Notes: generated from the letters alone by a model not told the origin. Positions 1 through 8,222 are shown, numbered from the stretch's first letter. The stretch is DNA of 52,452 nt from Bradyrhizobium sp. CSA207 (GCF_029051685.1 NZ_JAACFT010000047.1:1-52452), one strand, 5' to 3'. A program made the numbers and translations.

Positions 1-151
1 GTCCGAGGACGGCAAGGAAGACAACCCCGTCAACCTCGATCCCCGCATGGCCAAGCTCGCCGGCGGCGTCCACCGCCTCGACGGACAGCTCATGGTCGTC
101 CTCGACGTCGATCGCGTCCTCGAGCTCGCGCCCGAGATGATGGCGGCGTGA
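1..151 (+). CDS. cheW: CheW, chemotaxis adaptor (3' end only)
   Basis: This is the last 49 codons of a gene that starts left of the window, read in the frame whose stop is the TGA at 149-151. The peptide ends in a CheW-like pattern, 'AGGVHRLDGQLMVVLDVDRVLEL', where a short strand carrying LDG is followed by a hydrophobic strand and the LDVDRVL helix start. CheW couples methyl-accepting receptors to the CheA kinase. Position directly before cheY, cheB and cheR supports the call. Only the C-terminal part is seen, so a CheW domain of a larger fusion such as CheV cannot be excluded. Confidence 0.75.
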   Translation, partial: SEDGKEDNPVNLDPRMAKLAGGVHRLDGQLMVVLDVDRVLELAPEMMAA

Positions 152-223
152 TACGGCGGCATCGCCGCCGGACTTGCAATTGGAAGTGCCCCCGCAAAAA
201 GGGGGAAGGAAGCAGAGGTTCAC

Positions 224-589
224 ATGCGCACTTGTCTCGTCGTTGATGATTCCAGCGTCATCCGCAAGGTTGCGCGCCGGATCCTGGAGGGCCTCGACTT
301 CCAGATTCTCGAAGCCGAGGACGGTGAGAAGGCGCTGGAGGCCTGCAAGCGCGGCCTGCCCGACGCGGTGCTGCTCGACTGGAACATGCCGGTCATGGAC
401 GGCTACGAGTTTCTCGGCCATCTCCGGCGCATGCCGGGCGGCGACCAGCCCAAGGTCGTGTTCTGCACCACCGAGAACGACGTCGCGCACATCGCGCGTG
501 CCCTGCACGCCGGCGCCAACGAATACATCATGAAGCCCTTCGACAAGGACATCGTGACGGCGAAGTTCCAGGAAGTCGGCCTGATCTGA
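224..589 (+). CDS. cheY: CheY-type single-domain response regulator
   Basis: A 121-residue receiver domain with no output domain. The acidic pair is D8/D9, the phosphoacceptor is D52 (in VLLDWNMP), the switch Thr is in the CTTEN segment (T82/T83), and the conserved Lys is K104 (in YIMKPF). Such proteins carry the phosphate from CheA to the flagellar motor or act as phosphate sinks. The start follows an AGAGG ribosome-binding site. The gene lies 72 bp after cheW and 76 bp before cheB, so it is probably co-transcribed. Whether it binds FliM or is a sink cannot be told from sequence. Confidence 0.93.
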   Translation: MRTCLVVDDSSVIRKVARRILEGLDFQILEAEDGEKALEACKRGLPDAVLLDWNMPVMDGYEFLGHLRRMPGGDQPKVVFCTTENDVAHIARALHAGANEYIMKPFDKDIVTAKFQEVGLI

Positions 590-665
590 GCGACCGTCCG
601 AACGTCGAACGGAGCCTCCGGCGCTTGTTTTTCAACTGTACCGTTTCAGTCTGAGTTGGTGAGTA

Positions 666-1856
666 ATGAGTGTTGCGTTCGCAGGTAGTTCGACCACGAG
701 CCCGTCGCGCGAAGCCGGGCCGCTACGCGTGATGATCGTCGACGACTCCGTCGTCATTCGCGGTCTGATCTCGCGCTGGGTCGGCGCCGAGCACGACATG
801 GAGGTCGCAGCTTCGCTGCGCACCGGGCTCGAGGCCGTCAACCAGATCGAACGCATCAACCCCGACGTCGCCGTGCTCGACATCGAAATGCCCGAGCTCG
901 ACGGCATCTCGGCGCTGCCGCAACTGCTGGCGAAGAAGCGCGATCTCGTCATCATCATGGCTTCGACGCTGACCCGCCGCAACGCGGAGATCAGCTTCAA
1001 GGCGCTGTCGCTCGGCGCTGCCGACTACATTCCGAAGCCGGAATCGACGCGCGAAGCGTCCGCTGCGGACATCTTCCACCACGATTTGATCCAGAAGATC
1101 CGCCATCTCGGTGCGCGGCTGCGCAGGAAGGCCGCGGTCGCGAGCCCGCCGCTGGCGCCCGCCAGCCCAACTCCCGCCGCGCGCGGACCGGTTGCGCGCC
1201 CTGCCGCGCCGGCACCCGCCGCGCATGCTGCGTCGTCGGTATCATTGGTCACGCGCCCGTTCTCGACCCAGGCACCGAAGGTCCTGCTGATCGGCTCTTC
1301 GACCGGCGGTCCGCAGGCGCTGATGTCGCTCGTGACCGAGCTCGGTCCGGTAATCGACCGCGTTCCGGTGCTGATCACCCAGCACATGCCGCCGACTTTC
1401 ACCACCATTCTTGCCGAGCATCTGGCGCGATCGAGCCGCAAGCCGGCGAGTGAGGCGGTCGACGGCGAACCGGTGAAACCGGGCCGCATCTATCTCGCGC
1501 CGGGCGGCAGGCACATGCGCGTCGTGCGCAGCGGTGCCGACGTCGCGATCTCGCTCGACGACGGCGCCGCCGTCAATTTCTGCAAGCCCGCGGTCGATCC
1601 GCTCTTCACCTCGGCCATCGACATCTGGCATGGCGCTATCCTCTCCGTGATCCTGACAGGCATGGGCTCGGACGGCATGCGCGGCGCCAAGGACATCGTC
1701 GCCGCCGGAGGCAGCGTCATCGCCCAGGACGAAGCCTCCAGCGTGGTTTGGGGCATGCCGGGCGCCGCCGCCAATGCCGGCATCTGTTCGGCGATCCTGC
1801 CGCTCAACCAGATCGGATCCAAGGTCAACCGCCTGTTCGCGGGAGACCGCTCGTGA
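666..1856 (+). CDS. cheB: CheB, protein-glutamate methylesterase/glutaminase
   Basis: A 396-residue two-domain enzyme that removes methyl groups from chemoreceptors, and deamidates glutamines, when phosphorylated. The receiver domain is at about 20-140, with acidic residues in MIVDDS and phosphoacceptor D72 (LDIEMPELDG). A long Pro/Ala-rich linker (about 155-195) leads to the esterase domain at about 203-390. The catalytic triad is visible as Ser in IGSSTGGP (211/212), H240 in TQHMPP and D336 in GMGSDGM. The linker makes it somewhat longer than the E. coli enzyme (about 350). The stop codon overlaps the GTG start of cheR by 4 bp, so the two are probably translationally coupled. Confidence 0.95.
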   Translation: MSVAFAGSSTTSPSREAGPLRVMIVDDSVVIRGLISRWVGAEHDMEVAASLRTGLEAVNQIERINPDVAVLDIEMPELDGISALPQLLAKKRDLVIIMASTLTRRNAEISFKALSLGAADYIPKPESTREASAADIFHHDLIQKIRHLGARLRRKAAVASPPLAPASPTPAARGPVARPAAPAPAAHAASSVSLVTRPFSTQAPKVLLIGSSTGGPQALMSLVTELGPVIDRVPVLITQHMPPTFTTILAEHLARSSRKPASEAVDGEPVKPGRIYLAPGGRHMRVVRSGADVAISLDDGAAVNFCKPAVDPLFTSAIDIWHGAILSVILTGMGSDGMRGAKDIVAAGGSVIAQDEASSVVWGMPGAAANAGICSAILPLNQIGSKVNRLFAGDRS

Positions 1857-2725
1857 CGCCCACGGACTATGAGTATCTGCGCAAGTTTCTGAAAGAGCGT
1901 TCCGGTCTCGATCTCTCCGCCGACAAGCAGTATCTGGTCGAAAGCCGGCTCTTGCCGCTGGCCCGAAAGGCGAGCCTTTCAGGCATTCCGGATCTCGTCC
2001 TCAAGATCAGGAACGGCGACGGCCGGCTTGCGAGCAGCGTGGTCGAGGCGATGACCACCAACGAGACCTTCTTCTTTCGCGACAAGATCCCGTTCGATCA
2101 TCTACGCGAGACCATCCTGCCCGGACTGATCCAGGCGCGCGCGGCGCGCAGGTCGCTGCGCATCTGGTCGGCGGCTTCCTCGACGGGACAGGAGCCCTAC
2201 TCGATCGCGATGTGCCTGAAGGAGATGAGCGCCTCTCTCGCCGGCTGGCGCATTGAGATCATCGCCACCGATCTGTCGCAGGAGGTGCTGGAGAAATCCA
2301 AGGCCGGCGTCTACAGTCAGTTCGAGGTGCAGCGCGGCCTGCCGATCGGGTTCCTGGTCAAATACTTCACGCAGTCGGGCGACATCTGGCAGCTCAACGC
2401 CGACATTCGCTCGATGGTGCAGTTCCGCCAGCTCAATCTGTTGCAGGACTTCTCCCATCTCGGCACGTTCGACGTGATCTTCTGCCGCAACGTGCTGATC
2501 TATTTCGACCAGGACACCAAGGCGGTGATCTTCGAGCGCATGGCGAAGTGTTTGGAGGCCGACGGCACGCTGCTGTTAGGAGCCGCGGAATCCGTGGTCG
2601 GAATCACCGATGCCTTCCGGCCCGTCGCCGACCGCCGTGGCCTCTACCAGCTCAATCCCGTTCGCTCCGGACGCCCGATGGGCGGATTGATGCCGCAGCC
2701 GCTGAAGATCGCAGCGGCGAGATGA
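1853..2725 (+). CDS. cheR: CheR, chemoreceptor methyltransferase
   Basis: A 290-residue SAM-dependent methyltransferase that methylates glutamates on chemoreceptors, opposing CheB. I chose the GTG at 1853, inside the GTGA overlap with cheB; upstream extension in this frame only reads out-of-frame cheB sequence. The N-terminal helical CheR domain begins 'TPTDYEYLRKFLKERSGLDL'. The catalytic domain has TTNETFFFRD, the SAM-binding loop WSAASSTGQEPYSIAM, and FCRNVLIYFD near 210-220. It is the last gene of the visible chemotaxis cluster; a long palindromic repeat follows. Confidence 0.95.
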   Translation: MTPTDYEYLRKFLKERSGLDLSADKQYLVESRLLPLARKASLSGIPDLVLKIRNGDGRLASSVVEAMTTNETFFFRDKIPFDHLRETILPGLIQARAARRSLRIWSAASSTGQEPYSIAMCLKEMSASLAGWRIEIIATDLSQEVLEKSKAGVYSQFEVQRGLPIGFLVKYFTQSGDIWQLNADIRSMVQFRQLNLLQDFSHLGTFDVIFCRNVLIYFDQDTKAVIFERMAKCLEADGTLLLGAAESVVGITDAFRPVADRRGLYQLNPVRSGRPMGGLMPQPLKIAAAR

Positions 2726-2732
2726 TCTCTTA

Positions 2733-2946
2733 TTTCTCTCTCCCCTTGTGGGCCTCTTGTGGGAGAGGGTGGCATAGGCGGCCTTCGGCCGCCGTCCTTA
2801 GAACGCCGATGCTTCGCATCGGCTATGGCGTAGCGGCGAGACGGGTGAGGGGTTATCTCCGCGAATCCGTCTCTTACGATTTGAGTTTGCCGATGCAACC
2901 CCTCATCCGGCGCTTCGCGCCACCTTCTCCCGCAAGGGGAGAAGGA
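2733..2946. repeat. Dispersed palindromic repeat (CTCTCCCC/GGGGAGA type)
   Basis: This fills the gap between convergent cheR and the ATP-grasp gene. It has outer arms of the CTCTCCCCTTG... and ...CAAGGGGAGAAG kind, plus inner mirror pairs such as CGGCCTTCGGCCG and GATGCTTCGCATC. It ends with an 'AACCCCTCATCCGGCGCTTCGCGCC' stretch. Related arms occur at 8225-8346 and 32033-32200, so this is a family of mobile-looking intergenic palindromes and not a private terminator. It may still stop transcription from both sides. Confidence 0.7.
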
Positions 2947-2959
2947 AGAAGAGCAAGCC

Positions 2960-4120
2960 TCACAAAATCGCGTGCGGCAGGAAGCGCGAGCCGTTGCCGG
3001 TGATGGGGCTCTCGTCCTCGCGGATCGACAGACCGCATGGCTCATGGTTCACCAGCCAGCTTCCGACCACCGGATAGAAGTTTGAAAAGTTCGGCAGCGG
3101 CGCGAGCGCCTGGTGCACGAAGCCCTCAGTGCCGTAAGGGCCTGCGTGCGCGTCAAGCGGCACGCCGCCGCAGACCAGCGTGACATTGGCGCCCTCGCGC
3201 GACAGCAGCGGCTTGCGCACATAGGAGCTGCCGAGCTCGGCGGCGCGCGGGTCGTCTTCGAAGAAGGCCGGCAGCAGATTGGGATGGTTCGGAAACATCT
3301 CCCATAACAGCGGCAGGATGCCCTTGTTGGAGAGCACCGCCTTCCACGGCGGCTCGATCCAGCATGTCCGCGCCTCGTCGAGCCTTGCGCCGAAGTCGTC
3401 GTGGAACATCCATTCCCAGGGATAGAGCTTGAAGGCGAGCGCGATGTCGCGGTCGTCGAGATCTACGAAGCCGCCGGCCTCGTCGCGCCAGCCGATCTGC
3501 GCGATATCGAGCAGCGTGGTCGATAGCCCCGCCTGGCGCGCGGTGTCCTCGAGATAGGCCAGCGTACCGGCGTCCTCGTCATTGCCGGTGGTGCCGGTGA
3601 GATGCAGATGGCGGCCCGCGCCGATCGCCTTCCATGCTTCGATCAGCCGCTCGTGGATGGAGTTGAACTGATCGGCGCGCGCGGGGATGATGCGCCGTTC
3701 GATGGCCTGCTCCAGCCAGGTCCACTGAAACACCGCGGCCTCGAAGATCGAGGTGGGCGTATCTGCGTTGTATTCGAGCAGCTTCGCCGGGCCTTTGCCA
3801 TCGAACTTCAGGTCGAGCCGGCCGTAGAGGCTGCGGTCGTCACGCGCCCAGCTCGCCGCGATCAGGTTCCAGAACGCCTCCGGGATCTTCAATCGCCGCA
3901 AGTGGCGCTCGTCGCCGATGACGCGGCCGGCGAGCTCCAGGCACATCGCGTCGATCTCGCCGGTCGGTGTCTCGATTCCGCGCTCGATCTCGTCGAGCGT
4001 GAAGGCGTAGTAGGCCCGCTCGTCCCAATAGCGCTCACCGTCGATGGTGTGGAATACGAAGCCGCATTGTTCGGCGGTCTGGCGCCAGTCGTCGCGTTCG
4101 GGGCAGACGATGCGTTGCAT
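2960..4120 (-). CDS. Glutathionylspermidine-synthase-like ATP-grasp ligase (YjfC/YgiC type)
   Basis: A 386-residue protein matching the C-terminal synthetase half of E. coli Gsp, as in stand-alone YgiC/YjfC. ATP-grasp signatures are visible: KLLEYNADTPTSIFEAAVFQW, where acidic and Asn residues bind Mg-ATP, NKGILPLLWEMFPNHPNLLPAF, and SYVRKPLLSREGANV near the C-terminus. The family forms amide bonds using ATP, but YgiC/YjfC do not make glutathionylspermidine and their substrate is not settled. It is the last gene of a reverse-strand trio: its ATG is 3 bp after the stop of the DUF1190-like gene. Expected to be cytoplasmic. Confidence 0.85.
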   Translation of the reverse strand: MQRIVCPERDDWRQTAEQCGFVFHTIDGERYWDERAYYAFTLDEIERGIETPTGEIDAMCLELAGRVIGDERHLRRLKIPEAFWNLIAASWARDDRSLYGRLDLKFDGKGPAKLLEYNADTPTSIFEAAVFQWTWLEQAIERRIIPARADQFNSIHERLIEAWKAIGAGRHLHLTGTTGNDEDAGTLAYLEDTARQAGLSTTLLDIAQIGWRDEAGGFVDLDDRDIALAFKLYPWEWMFHDDFGARLDEARTCWIEPPWKAVLSNKGILPLLWEMFPNHPNLLPAFFEDDPRAAELGSSYVRKPLLSREGANVTLVCGGVPLDAHAGPYGTEGFVHQALAPLPNFSNFYPVVGSWLVNHEPCGLSIREDESPITGNGSRFLPHAIL

Positions 4121-4123
4121 GCC

Positions 4124-4507
4124 TCAGCCACCGCCCGAGAAGCCATGGGCAAAGGAGCCAAAGCCTCCGCGCGTGACGCCGCCCGAACCCGAATCGGACG
4201 ACGTCCCCGACGACGAATGGCCGGAGGAATCGCTGCTGAAGAAACTCGATCGTGACGACCATCGCGAGCCGCTGCTGCCGCCCGACGAGCTGCTGCTGCA
4301 AGTGGTGCTGGTCTGCGCCGGCGTTCCGGGAGGAGGGGGCTCGCAGCTCTGCCGCGGCATCAGCGTGTAGGCGGTGGTGCCGATCGCGATCGTGCCCATC
4401 ACCAGCAGCGCAACATGGCCGGAGCGTTTTACAGGTTGTCGCGGTGTCGGCGGCGGGAGCGCCTGCCGGCGCTTGCCGAACTGCTTGCTGGGAGGTTTCT
4501 CTGCCAT
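4124..4507 (-). CDS. Short Ser/Gly-rich DUF1190 (YgiB/YjfM)-like protein
   Basis: A 127-residue protein with a Pro/Lys-rich start, one hydrophobic segment at about 29-47 (HVALLVMGTIAIGTTAY), two Cys at about 55 and 69, then a strongly Ser/Gly-rich low-complexity stretch. It ends in VTRGGFG...GFSGGG, which matches the C-terminal TRGGFG motif I know from the YgiB family. It lacks most of the middle of YgiB (E. coli YgiB is over 200 residues). No lipobox is seen, so it is probably anchored by the single helix with the Ser-rich tail outside. Context between DUF350 and the ATP-grasp gene is the main support. Confidence 0.7.
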   Translation of the reverse strand: MAEKPPSKQFGKRRQALPPPTPRQPVKRSGHVALLVMGTIAIGTTAYTLMPRQSCEPPPPGTPAQTSTTCSSSSSGGSSGSRWSSRSSFFSSDSSGHSSSGTSSDSGSGGVTRGGFGSFAHGFSGGG

Positions 4508-4508
4508 G

Positions 4509-4913
4509 TCAGTAGATCATGCAGGCTGCGTTCAGGAGGCCCGCGGCCAGCGAGGACAGCCCGAGCCAGATCGCCGGTGCAAGCTCGCCGGCGCCGATCC
4601 GGGCTGACAGGTTCGGCACCGGGACCTTGACGAGAAAGAACACGACGATCTGGACGATCAGCGCGATCGTGGCCCAGATCAGGCAGTCCAGCACATTGGC
4701 CGAATGGGCAATCGCGCTGACCAGCGGGGCCACGAAGCCGAGCAGGCTGAGGCCGAGCGCAATCGCCGCGGCCGGTTCGTTGTCGCGGATCAGCTGGAAT
4801 TCGTTATGCGGGGTGATGCGGGTATAGACGAACAGATACGCCACGATCGCGATCAGCCCGGTGCAGAAATAGACCAGGAAGGCGGGCAGGCCGGCGAGTG
4901 ATTGCAGGATCAT
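4509..4913 (-). CDS. DUF350 (YjfL-like) inner-membrane protein
   Basis: A 134-residue protein with four predicted membrane helices, roughly 8-28, 45-67, 75-97 and 110-132. The loop 'NEFQLIRDNEPAAAIALG' between helices 1 and 2 is typical of DUF350. I chose the ATG at 4913 because GGGGGA sits 5 bp upstream; the frame stays open to 5021 but that extension is hydrophilic and runs into the ctrA terminator. It is the first gene of the trio with the DUF1190-like and ATP-grasp genes. The biochemical role of DUF350 is unknown. Confidence 0.85.
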   Translation of the reverse strand: MILQSLAGLPAFLVYFCTGLIAIVAYLFVYTRITPHNEFQLIRDNEPAAAIALGLSLLGFVAPLVSAIAHSANVLDCLIWATIALIVQIVVFFLVKVPVPNLSARIGAGELAPAIWLGLSSLAAGLLNAACMIY

Positions 4914-5001
4914 CGTTCCCCCATCGTGCAGCGACCATTCGTCGGCGGGAGGAGGATAGCGGTTCAACGACGCCAGGGCGATGAAGTCCTGATCGCGTCC
5001 C

Positions 5002-5034
5002 CAAAAACAAAACCCCGCCATTTGCGGCGGGGTC
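5002..5034 (-). terminator. Intrinsic terminator of ctrA
   Basis: On the reverse strand the stem CCCCGCC/GGCGGGG (arms 5026-5032 and 5013-5019) with a 6-nt loop is followed directly by TTTTGTTTTTGG. It lies about 45 bp past the ctrA stop codon and before the DUF350 gene, so it should separate the two transcripts. Confidence 0.88.
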
Positions 5035-5078
5035 CAGGCTGGGAGGAGCGAGCCCGAAGGGCTCGCGACGTAAACTGA

Positions 5079-5780
5079 TCAGGCCGGAATGCGCTCTTCC
5101 TGCTCGTGCGGCTCGCGCAGCACGTAGCCGCGGCCCCACACGGTCTCGATGAAGTTGCGGCCTTCGGAGGCGTTGGCGAGCTTCTTGCGGAGCTTGCAGA
5201 TGAAGACGTCGATGATCTTCAGCTCGGGCTCATCCATGCCGCCATAGAGATGGTTGAGGAACATTTCCTTGGTGAGGGTCGTGCCCTTGCGCAAGCTGAG
5301 CAGCTCCAGCATCTGGTATTCCTTGCCGGTCAGATGCACGCGCTGTCCGCCGACTTCGACCGTCTTGGTGTCGAGGTTGACGACGAGGTCGCCGGTCTGG
5401 ATGACCGACTGGGCATGGCCCTTGGAGCGGCGCACGATCGCGTGGATGCGGGCAACCAGCTCGTCCTTGTGGAAGGGTTTGGTCATGTAGTCGTCGGCGC
5501 CGACGCCGAGACCCTTGACCTTGTCCTCGATGCCGGCGAGGCCGGAGAGGATCAGGATCGGTGTCTTGATCTTGGAGACCCGGAGCTGCTTGAGCACGTC
5601 GTAGCCGGACATGTCGGGCAGGTTGAGGTCGAGAAGAATAATGTCGTAATCGTATAATTTACCGAGATCGACGCCTTCTTCCCCCAAATCGGTCGTGTAA
5701 ACGTTGAAGCTCTCAGACTTCAGCATCAGCTCGATCGACTGCGCGACGGCGCTGTCATCTTCAATCAGCAAAACGCGCAT
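5079..5780 (-). CDS. ctrA: CtrA, cell-cycle master response regulator
   Basis: A 233-residue OmpR-family regulator. The receiver domain (1-120) has acidic residues in LIEDDS, phosphoacceptor D51 (IILLDLNLPDMSG) and the YMTKPF lysine. A winged-helix DNA-binding domain follows (about 125-225), with LTGKEYQMLELLSLRKG and the conserved ETVWGRGYVL wing. The sequence closely follows the alphaproteobacterial CtrA pattern. CtrA controls replication start, division and flagellar genes; in Bradyrhizobium-like bacteria the phosphorelay is CckA-ChpT. A terminator follows it, and its upstream region holds a GTTAACCAT half-site and several GANTC sites, which fits autoregulation and methylation-sensitive transcription. 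Confidence 0.95.
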   Translation of the reverse strand: MRVLLIEDDSAVAQSIELMLKSESFNVYTTDLGEEGVDLGKLYDYDIILLDLNLPDMSGYDVLKQLRVSKIKTPILILSGLAGIEDKVKGLGVGADDYMTKPFHKDELVARIHAIVRRSKGHAQSVIQTGDLVVNLDTKTVEVGGQRVHLTGKEYQMLELLSLRKGTTLTKEMFLNHLYGGMDEPELKIIDVFICKLRKKLANASEGRNFIETVWGRGYVLREPHEQEERIPA

Positions 5781-5879
5781 GCCAGTTCCCCATAGTCGCC
5801 GCTCCTGGGCGTCAGGTCGGCCGCATTCGCGGCACTCAACAAAACGCCTTTGAACAACTGATTCGGATCCTGACGACAG

Positions 5880-5888
5880 ATGGTTAAC
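5880..5888 (-). promoter_or_regulatory. CtrA half-site GTTAACCAT upstream of ctrA
   Basis: Reads GTTAACCAT on the ctrA strand, about 100 bp before the start codon. It matches the TTAACCAT half-site of alphaproteobacterial CtrA. No good second TTAA is found 7 bp away, so this is a half-site only. Confidence 0.5.
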
Positions 5889-6093
5889 AAACTCTGATTC
5901 TGGAACGCAAGTCCCCTTGGTGCAATTTTTGTCGAATCGCCCTAAGGTCTTGCGCGTGAAGCAGCTTTCGTCACCCGATACCGTTCAAGTTCCACTTTAA
6001 GAGACGGGCCTAACCGACTCTCGCGACTCAGCCTTCTTCTGAAGGGGAGTCACGCTCAGTCACAAAGACAGTGACGCAATGATTAACGATGCG

Positions 6094-6110
6094 GGTAAAC
6101 ACGAAGTTAA
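6094..6110 (-). promoter_or_regulatory. Candidate CtrA box upstream of fliI
   Basis: Reads TTAA-CTTCGTG-TTTACC on the reverse strand, one mismatch from TTAA-N7-TTAACC. It lies about 85 bp before the chosen fliI start. Another TTAAC is nearby at 6083-6087. Confidence 0.4.
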
Positions 6111-6193
6111 GCGCCGTTCAGAAATATGGCGAAACTTAAGGTTTGGGCCATGAAGCTCCAATGGATGAAGGCCTTAATGAAGGCTCAGCCCTT

Positions 6194-7519
6194 ATGAAGG
6201 CTCTGGCCGAGCAGATCGGCGACATCGACGGTGTCAACATCTATGGCCGCGTGGTCGGCGTTCGCGGCCTGATGGTCGAGGTGGCGGGCCCGATTCACGC
6301 GATGTCGGTCGGTGCCCGGCTCGTGATCGAGACCGGCGCCAACCGTTTCATCCCCTGCGAAGTGATCGGCTTCTCGGGCAACAATGCCGTGGTGATGCCG
6401 TTTGCCGGGCTCGACGGCGTGCGCCGCGGCTGCAAGGCGGTCATCGCCAATGCCGCCAACCAGGTGCGGCCCTGTGCGGCCTGGCTCGGCCGCGTCGTCA
6501 ATGCACTGGGCGAGCCGATCGACGGCAAGGGCCCATTGCCGCAAGGCACCTCGCCGATGCCGTTCCGCAACGCGCCGCCGCCGGCGCATTCGCGCAAGCG
6601 CGTCGGCGCCCCGCTCGATCTCGGCGTGCGCGCGATGAACACCTTCCTCACCTGCTGCCGCGGCCAGCGCATGGGCATTTTCGCGGGCTCCGGCGTCGGC
6701 AAGTCGGTGCTGCTCTCGATGCTCGCGCGCAACGTCGATGCCGATATCAGCGTCATCGGGCTGATCGGCGAACGCGGCCGCGAGGTGCAGGAATTCTTGC
6801 AGGACGACCTCGGCGAGGAAGGCCTGGCACGCTCCGTCGTTGTGGTCGCAACCTCGGACGAGCCCGCCTTGATGCGACGGCAGGCCGCATATCTGACACT
6901 GGCGGTCGCCGAATATTTCCGCGACGAGGATCAGGACGTCCTCTGCCTGATGGACTCGGTGACGCGCTTTGCCATGGCCCAGCGCGAGATCGGGCTGTCC
7001 GCCGGCGAGCCGCCGACCGCCAAGGGCTACACGCCGACCGTCTTCACCGAGCTGCCGAAGCTCCTGGAGCGCGCCGGCCCCGGCCTCGGCGTCGGCGCCA
7101 TCACCGCGATCTTCACGGTGCTGGTGGACGGCGACGATCATAACGAGCCGATCGCCGACGCCGTCCGCGGCATTCTCGACGGCCATATCGTGATGCAGCG
7201 CTCGATCGCCGAGCGCGGCCGCTACCCGGCCATCAACATTCTCAAATCCGTCTCCCGCACCATGCCGAAATCGGCCGATCCGCAGTTCTGGCCGACCATC
7301 CAGCGGGCGCGCCAGGTGATGGCAACCTATGCCGACATGGAGGAGCTGATCCGGCTGGGCGCTTACCGGGCCGGCTCCAGCCCCGAGGTCGACGAGGCGA
7401 TCCGCCTGCACGAGCCGCTGGAGGCCTTCCTGCGTCAGCGCAAGGACGAAAGCGCCTCGCTTGCCGACGGCTACCGGCAGTTGGCGCAAATCATCGGTAA
7501 TTTGGAAACGGAACGCTAA
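6194..7519 (+). CDS. fliI: FliI, flagellar export ATPase
   Basis: A 441-residue F1-like ATPase that powers or promotes export of flagellar subunits through the type III apparatus. The Walker A loop GSGVGKS is at about 165-171, the Walker B strand DVLCLMDS ends at about D254, and the catalytic glutamate lies in GLIGERGREVQEF. Typical FliI/YscN motifs continue through KGYTPTVFTELPKLLERAG. I chose the ATG at 6194 (GAAGG 10 bp upstream), which gives the length I expect for this group; an in-frame ATG at 6161 and a TTG at 6143 are alternatives. The fliJ gene follows after 120 bp. Confidence 0.94.
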   Translation: MKALAEQIGDIDGVNIYGRVVGVRGLMVEVAGPIHAMSVGARLVIETGANRFIPCEVIGFSGNNAVVMPFAGLDGVRRGCKAVIANAANQVRPCAAWLGRVVNALGEPIDGKGPLPQGTSPMPFRNAPPPAHSRKRVGAPLDLGVRAMNTFLTCCRGQRMGIFAGSGVGKSVLLSMLARNVDADISVIGLIGERGREVQEFLQDDLGEEGLARSVVVVATSDEPALMRRQAAYLTLAVAEYFRDEDQDVLCLMDSVTRFAMAQREIGLSAGEPPTAKGYTPTVFTELPKLLERAGPGLGVGAITAIFTVLVDGDDHNEPIADAVRGILDGHIVMQRSIAERGRYPAINILKSVSRTMPKSADPQFWPTIQRARQVMATYADMEELIRLGAYRAGSSPEVDEAIRLHEPLEAFLRQRKDESASLADGYRQLAQIIGNLETER

Positions 7520-7639
7520 CTTTGTCCCGTCATCATCCGTTCCACAGAGTAGCCAAGCCGGTCTGGGCCCAAATCGGCCCTGTGGGGAGACCGGTGTTGT
7601 CCCACGCGCAGCCAGGGGACTTCTGGGGAGTACGAGTCG

Positions 7640-8059
7640 ATGAAGTCACGTGATACCCTTATTCGCCTGAAGAAGTTTCAGGTCGACGAGAAGCGCCGCA
7701 GGGTCGCCCAGATCGAGTCCATGATTGCCGACTTCCAGCGGATGTCGGTCGATCTCGAACGGGAGATCCAGACCGAGCAGGACCGCGCCGGGATCAACGA
7801 TCCCTCGCATTTTGCCTATCCCACCTATGCCAAGGCCGCGATCCAGCGCCGCGAGAACCTGACCCGCTCGGCCGACGAACTGAAGGGCCAGCTCGAGGAA
7901 GCCAAGGCTGCGCTTGGCGAGGCCTTCGAGGAATTGAAGAAGGTCGAGCTCCTGGACGAGCGCGACCAGGCCCGCGAACGGGCCGAGGAAAGCGCCCGCG
8001 AGCAGGCCGATCTCGACAGCATCGGCCTGATGCGTGCGCGCATGGGCGCCATCGCCTAA
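7640..8059 (+). CDS. fliJ: FliJ, flagellar export chaperone/stalk protein
   Basis: A 139-residue, strongly charged protein that is almost entirely helical coiled coil. It opens with 'KSRDTLIRLKKFQVDEKRR', the usual FliJ beginning, and ends in RMGAIA. FliJ sits in the centre of the FliI ring like the gamma subunit of F1 and links it to FlhA. Sequence is poorly conserved in this family, so the call rests on its start, coiled-coil character, length and position right after fliI. A strong terminator follows at 8097. Confidence 0.88.
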   Translation: MKSRDTLIRLKKFQVDEKRRRVAQIESMIADFQRMSVDLEREIQTEQDRAGINDPSHFAYPTYAKAAIQRRENLTRSADELKGQLEEAKAALGEAFEELKKVELLDERDQARERAEESAREQADLDSIGLMRARMGAIA

Positions 8060-8096
8060 AGCGCAGCCAGCGGGCCAACCGCCGAGAATTTGAAAG

Positions 8097-8128
8097 CCCG
8101 GACCCGCAAGGTCCGGGTTTTCGTCTTT
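8097..8128 (+). terminator. Intrinsic terminator after fliJ
   Basis: Perfect 8-bp stem CCCGGACC/GGTCCGGG (8097-8104 and 8110-8117), a CGCAA loop, then TTTTCGTCTTT. It ends the fliI-fliJ transcript. Confidence 0.9.
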
Positions 8129-8222
8129 GCTGTCCACAGTGTGGCGCTCCCGCCCCTTGGTGGCGGGCTTTGCTGCGCGCTATGGTAGCAAGGATGAAAG
8201 CGAGCCAGCGGCCGAGGTGTGT

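Larger units (their letters stand above)
5781..6193. promoter_or_regulatory. ctrA-fliI divergent control region with six GANTC sites
   Basis: A 413-bp gap between divergent ctrA and fliI, more AT-rich than its surroundings. GANTC sites occur at 5860-5864, 5896-5900, 5934-5938, 6016-6020, 6025-6029 and 6047-6051. Random sequence would give one per roughly 256 bp. I see no gene in it. Promoter positions were not assigned. Confidence 0.7.

Noticed and set aside
6185..7489. A 434-codon open frame opposite fliI
   Set aside because: Antisense shadow of a GC-rich gene; no recognisable domain, and fliI has intact Walker motifs.
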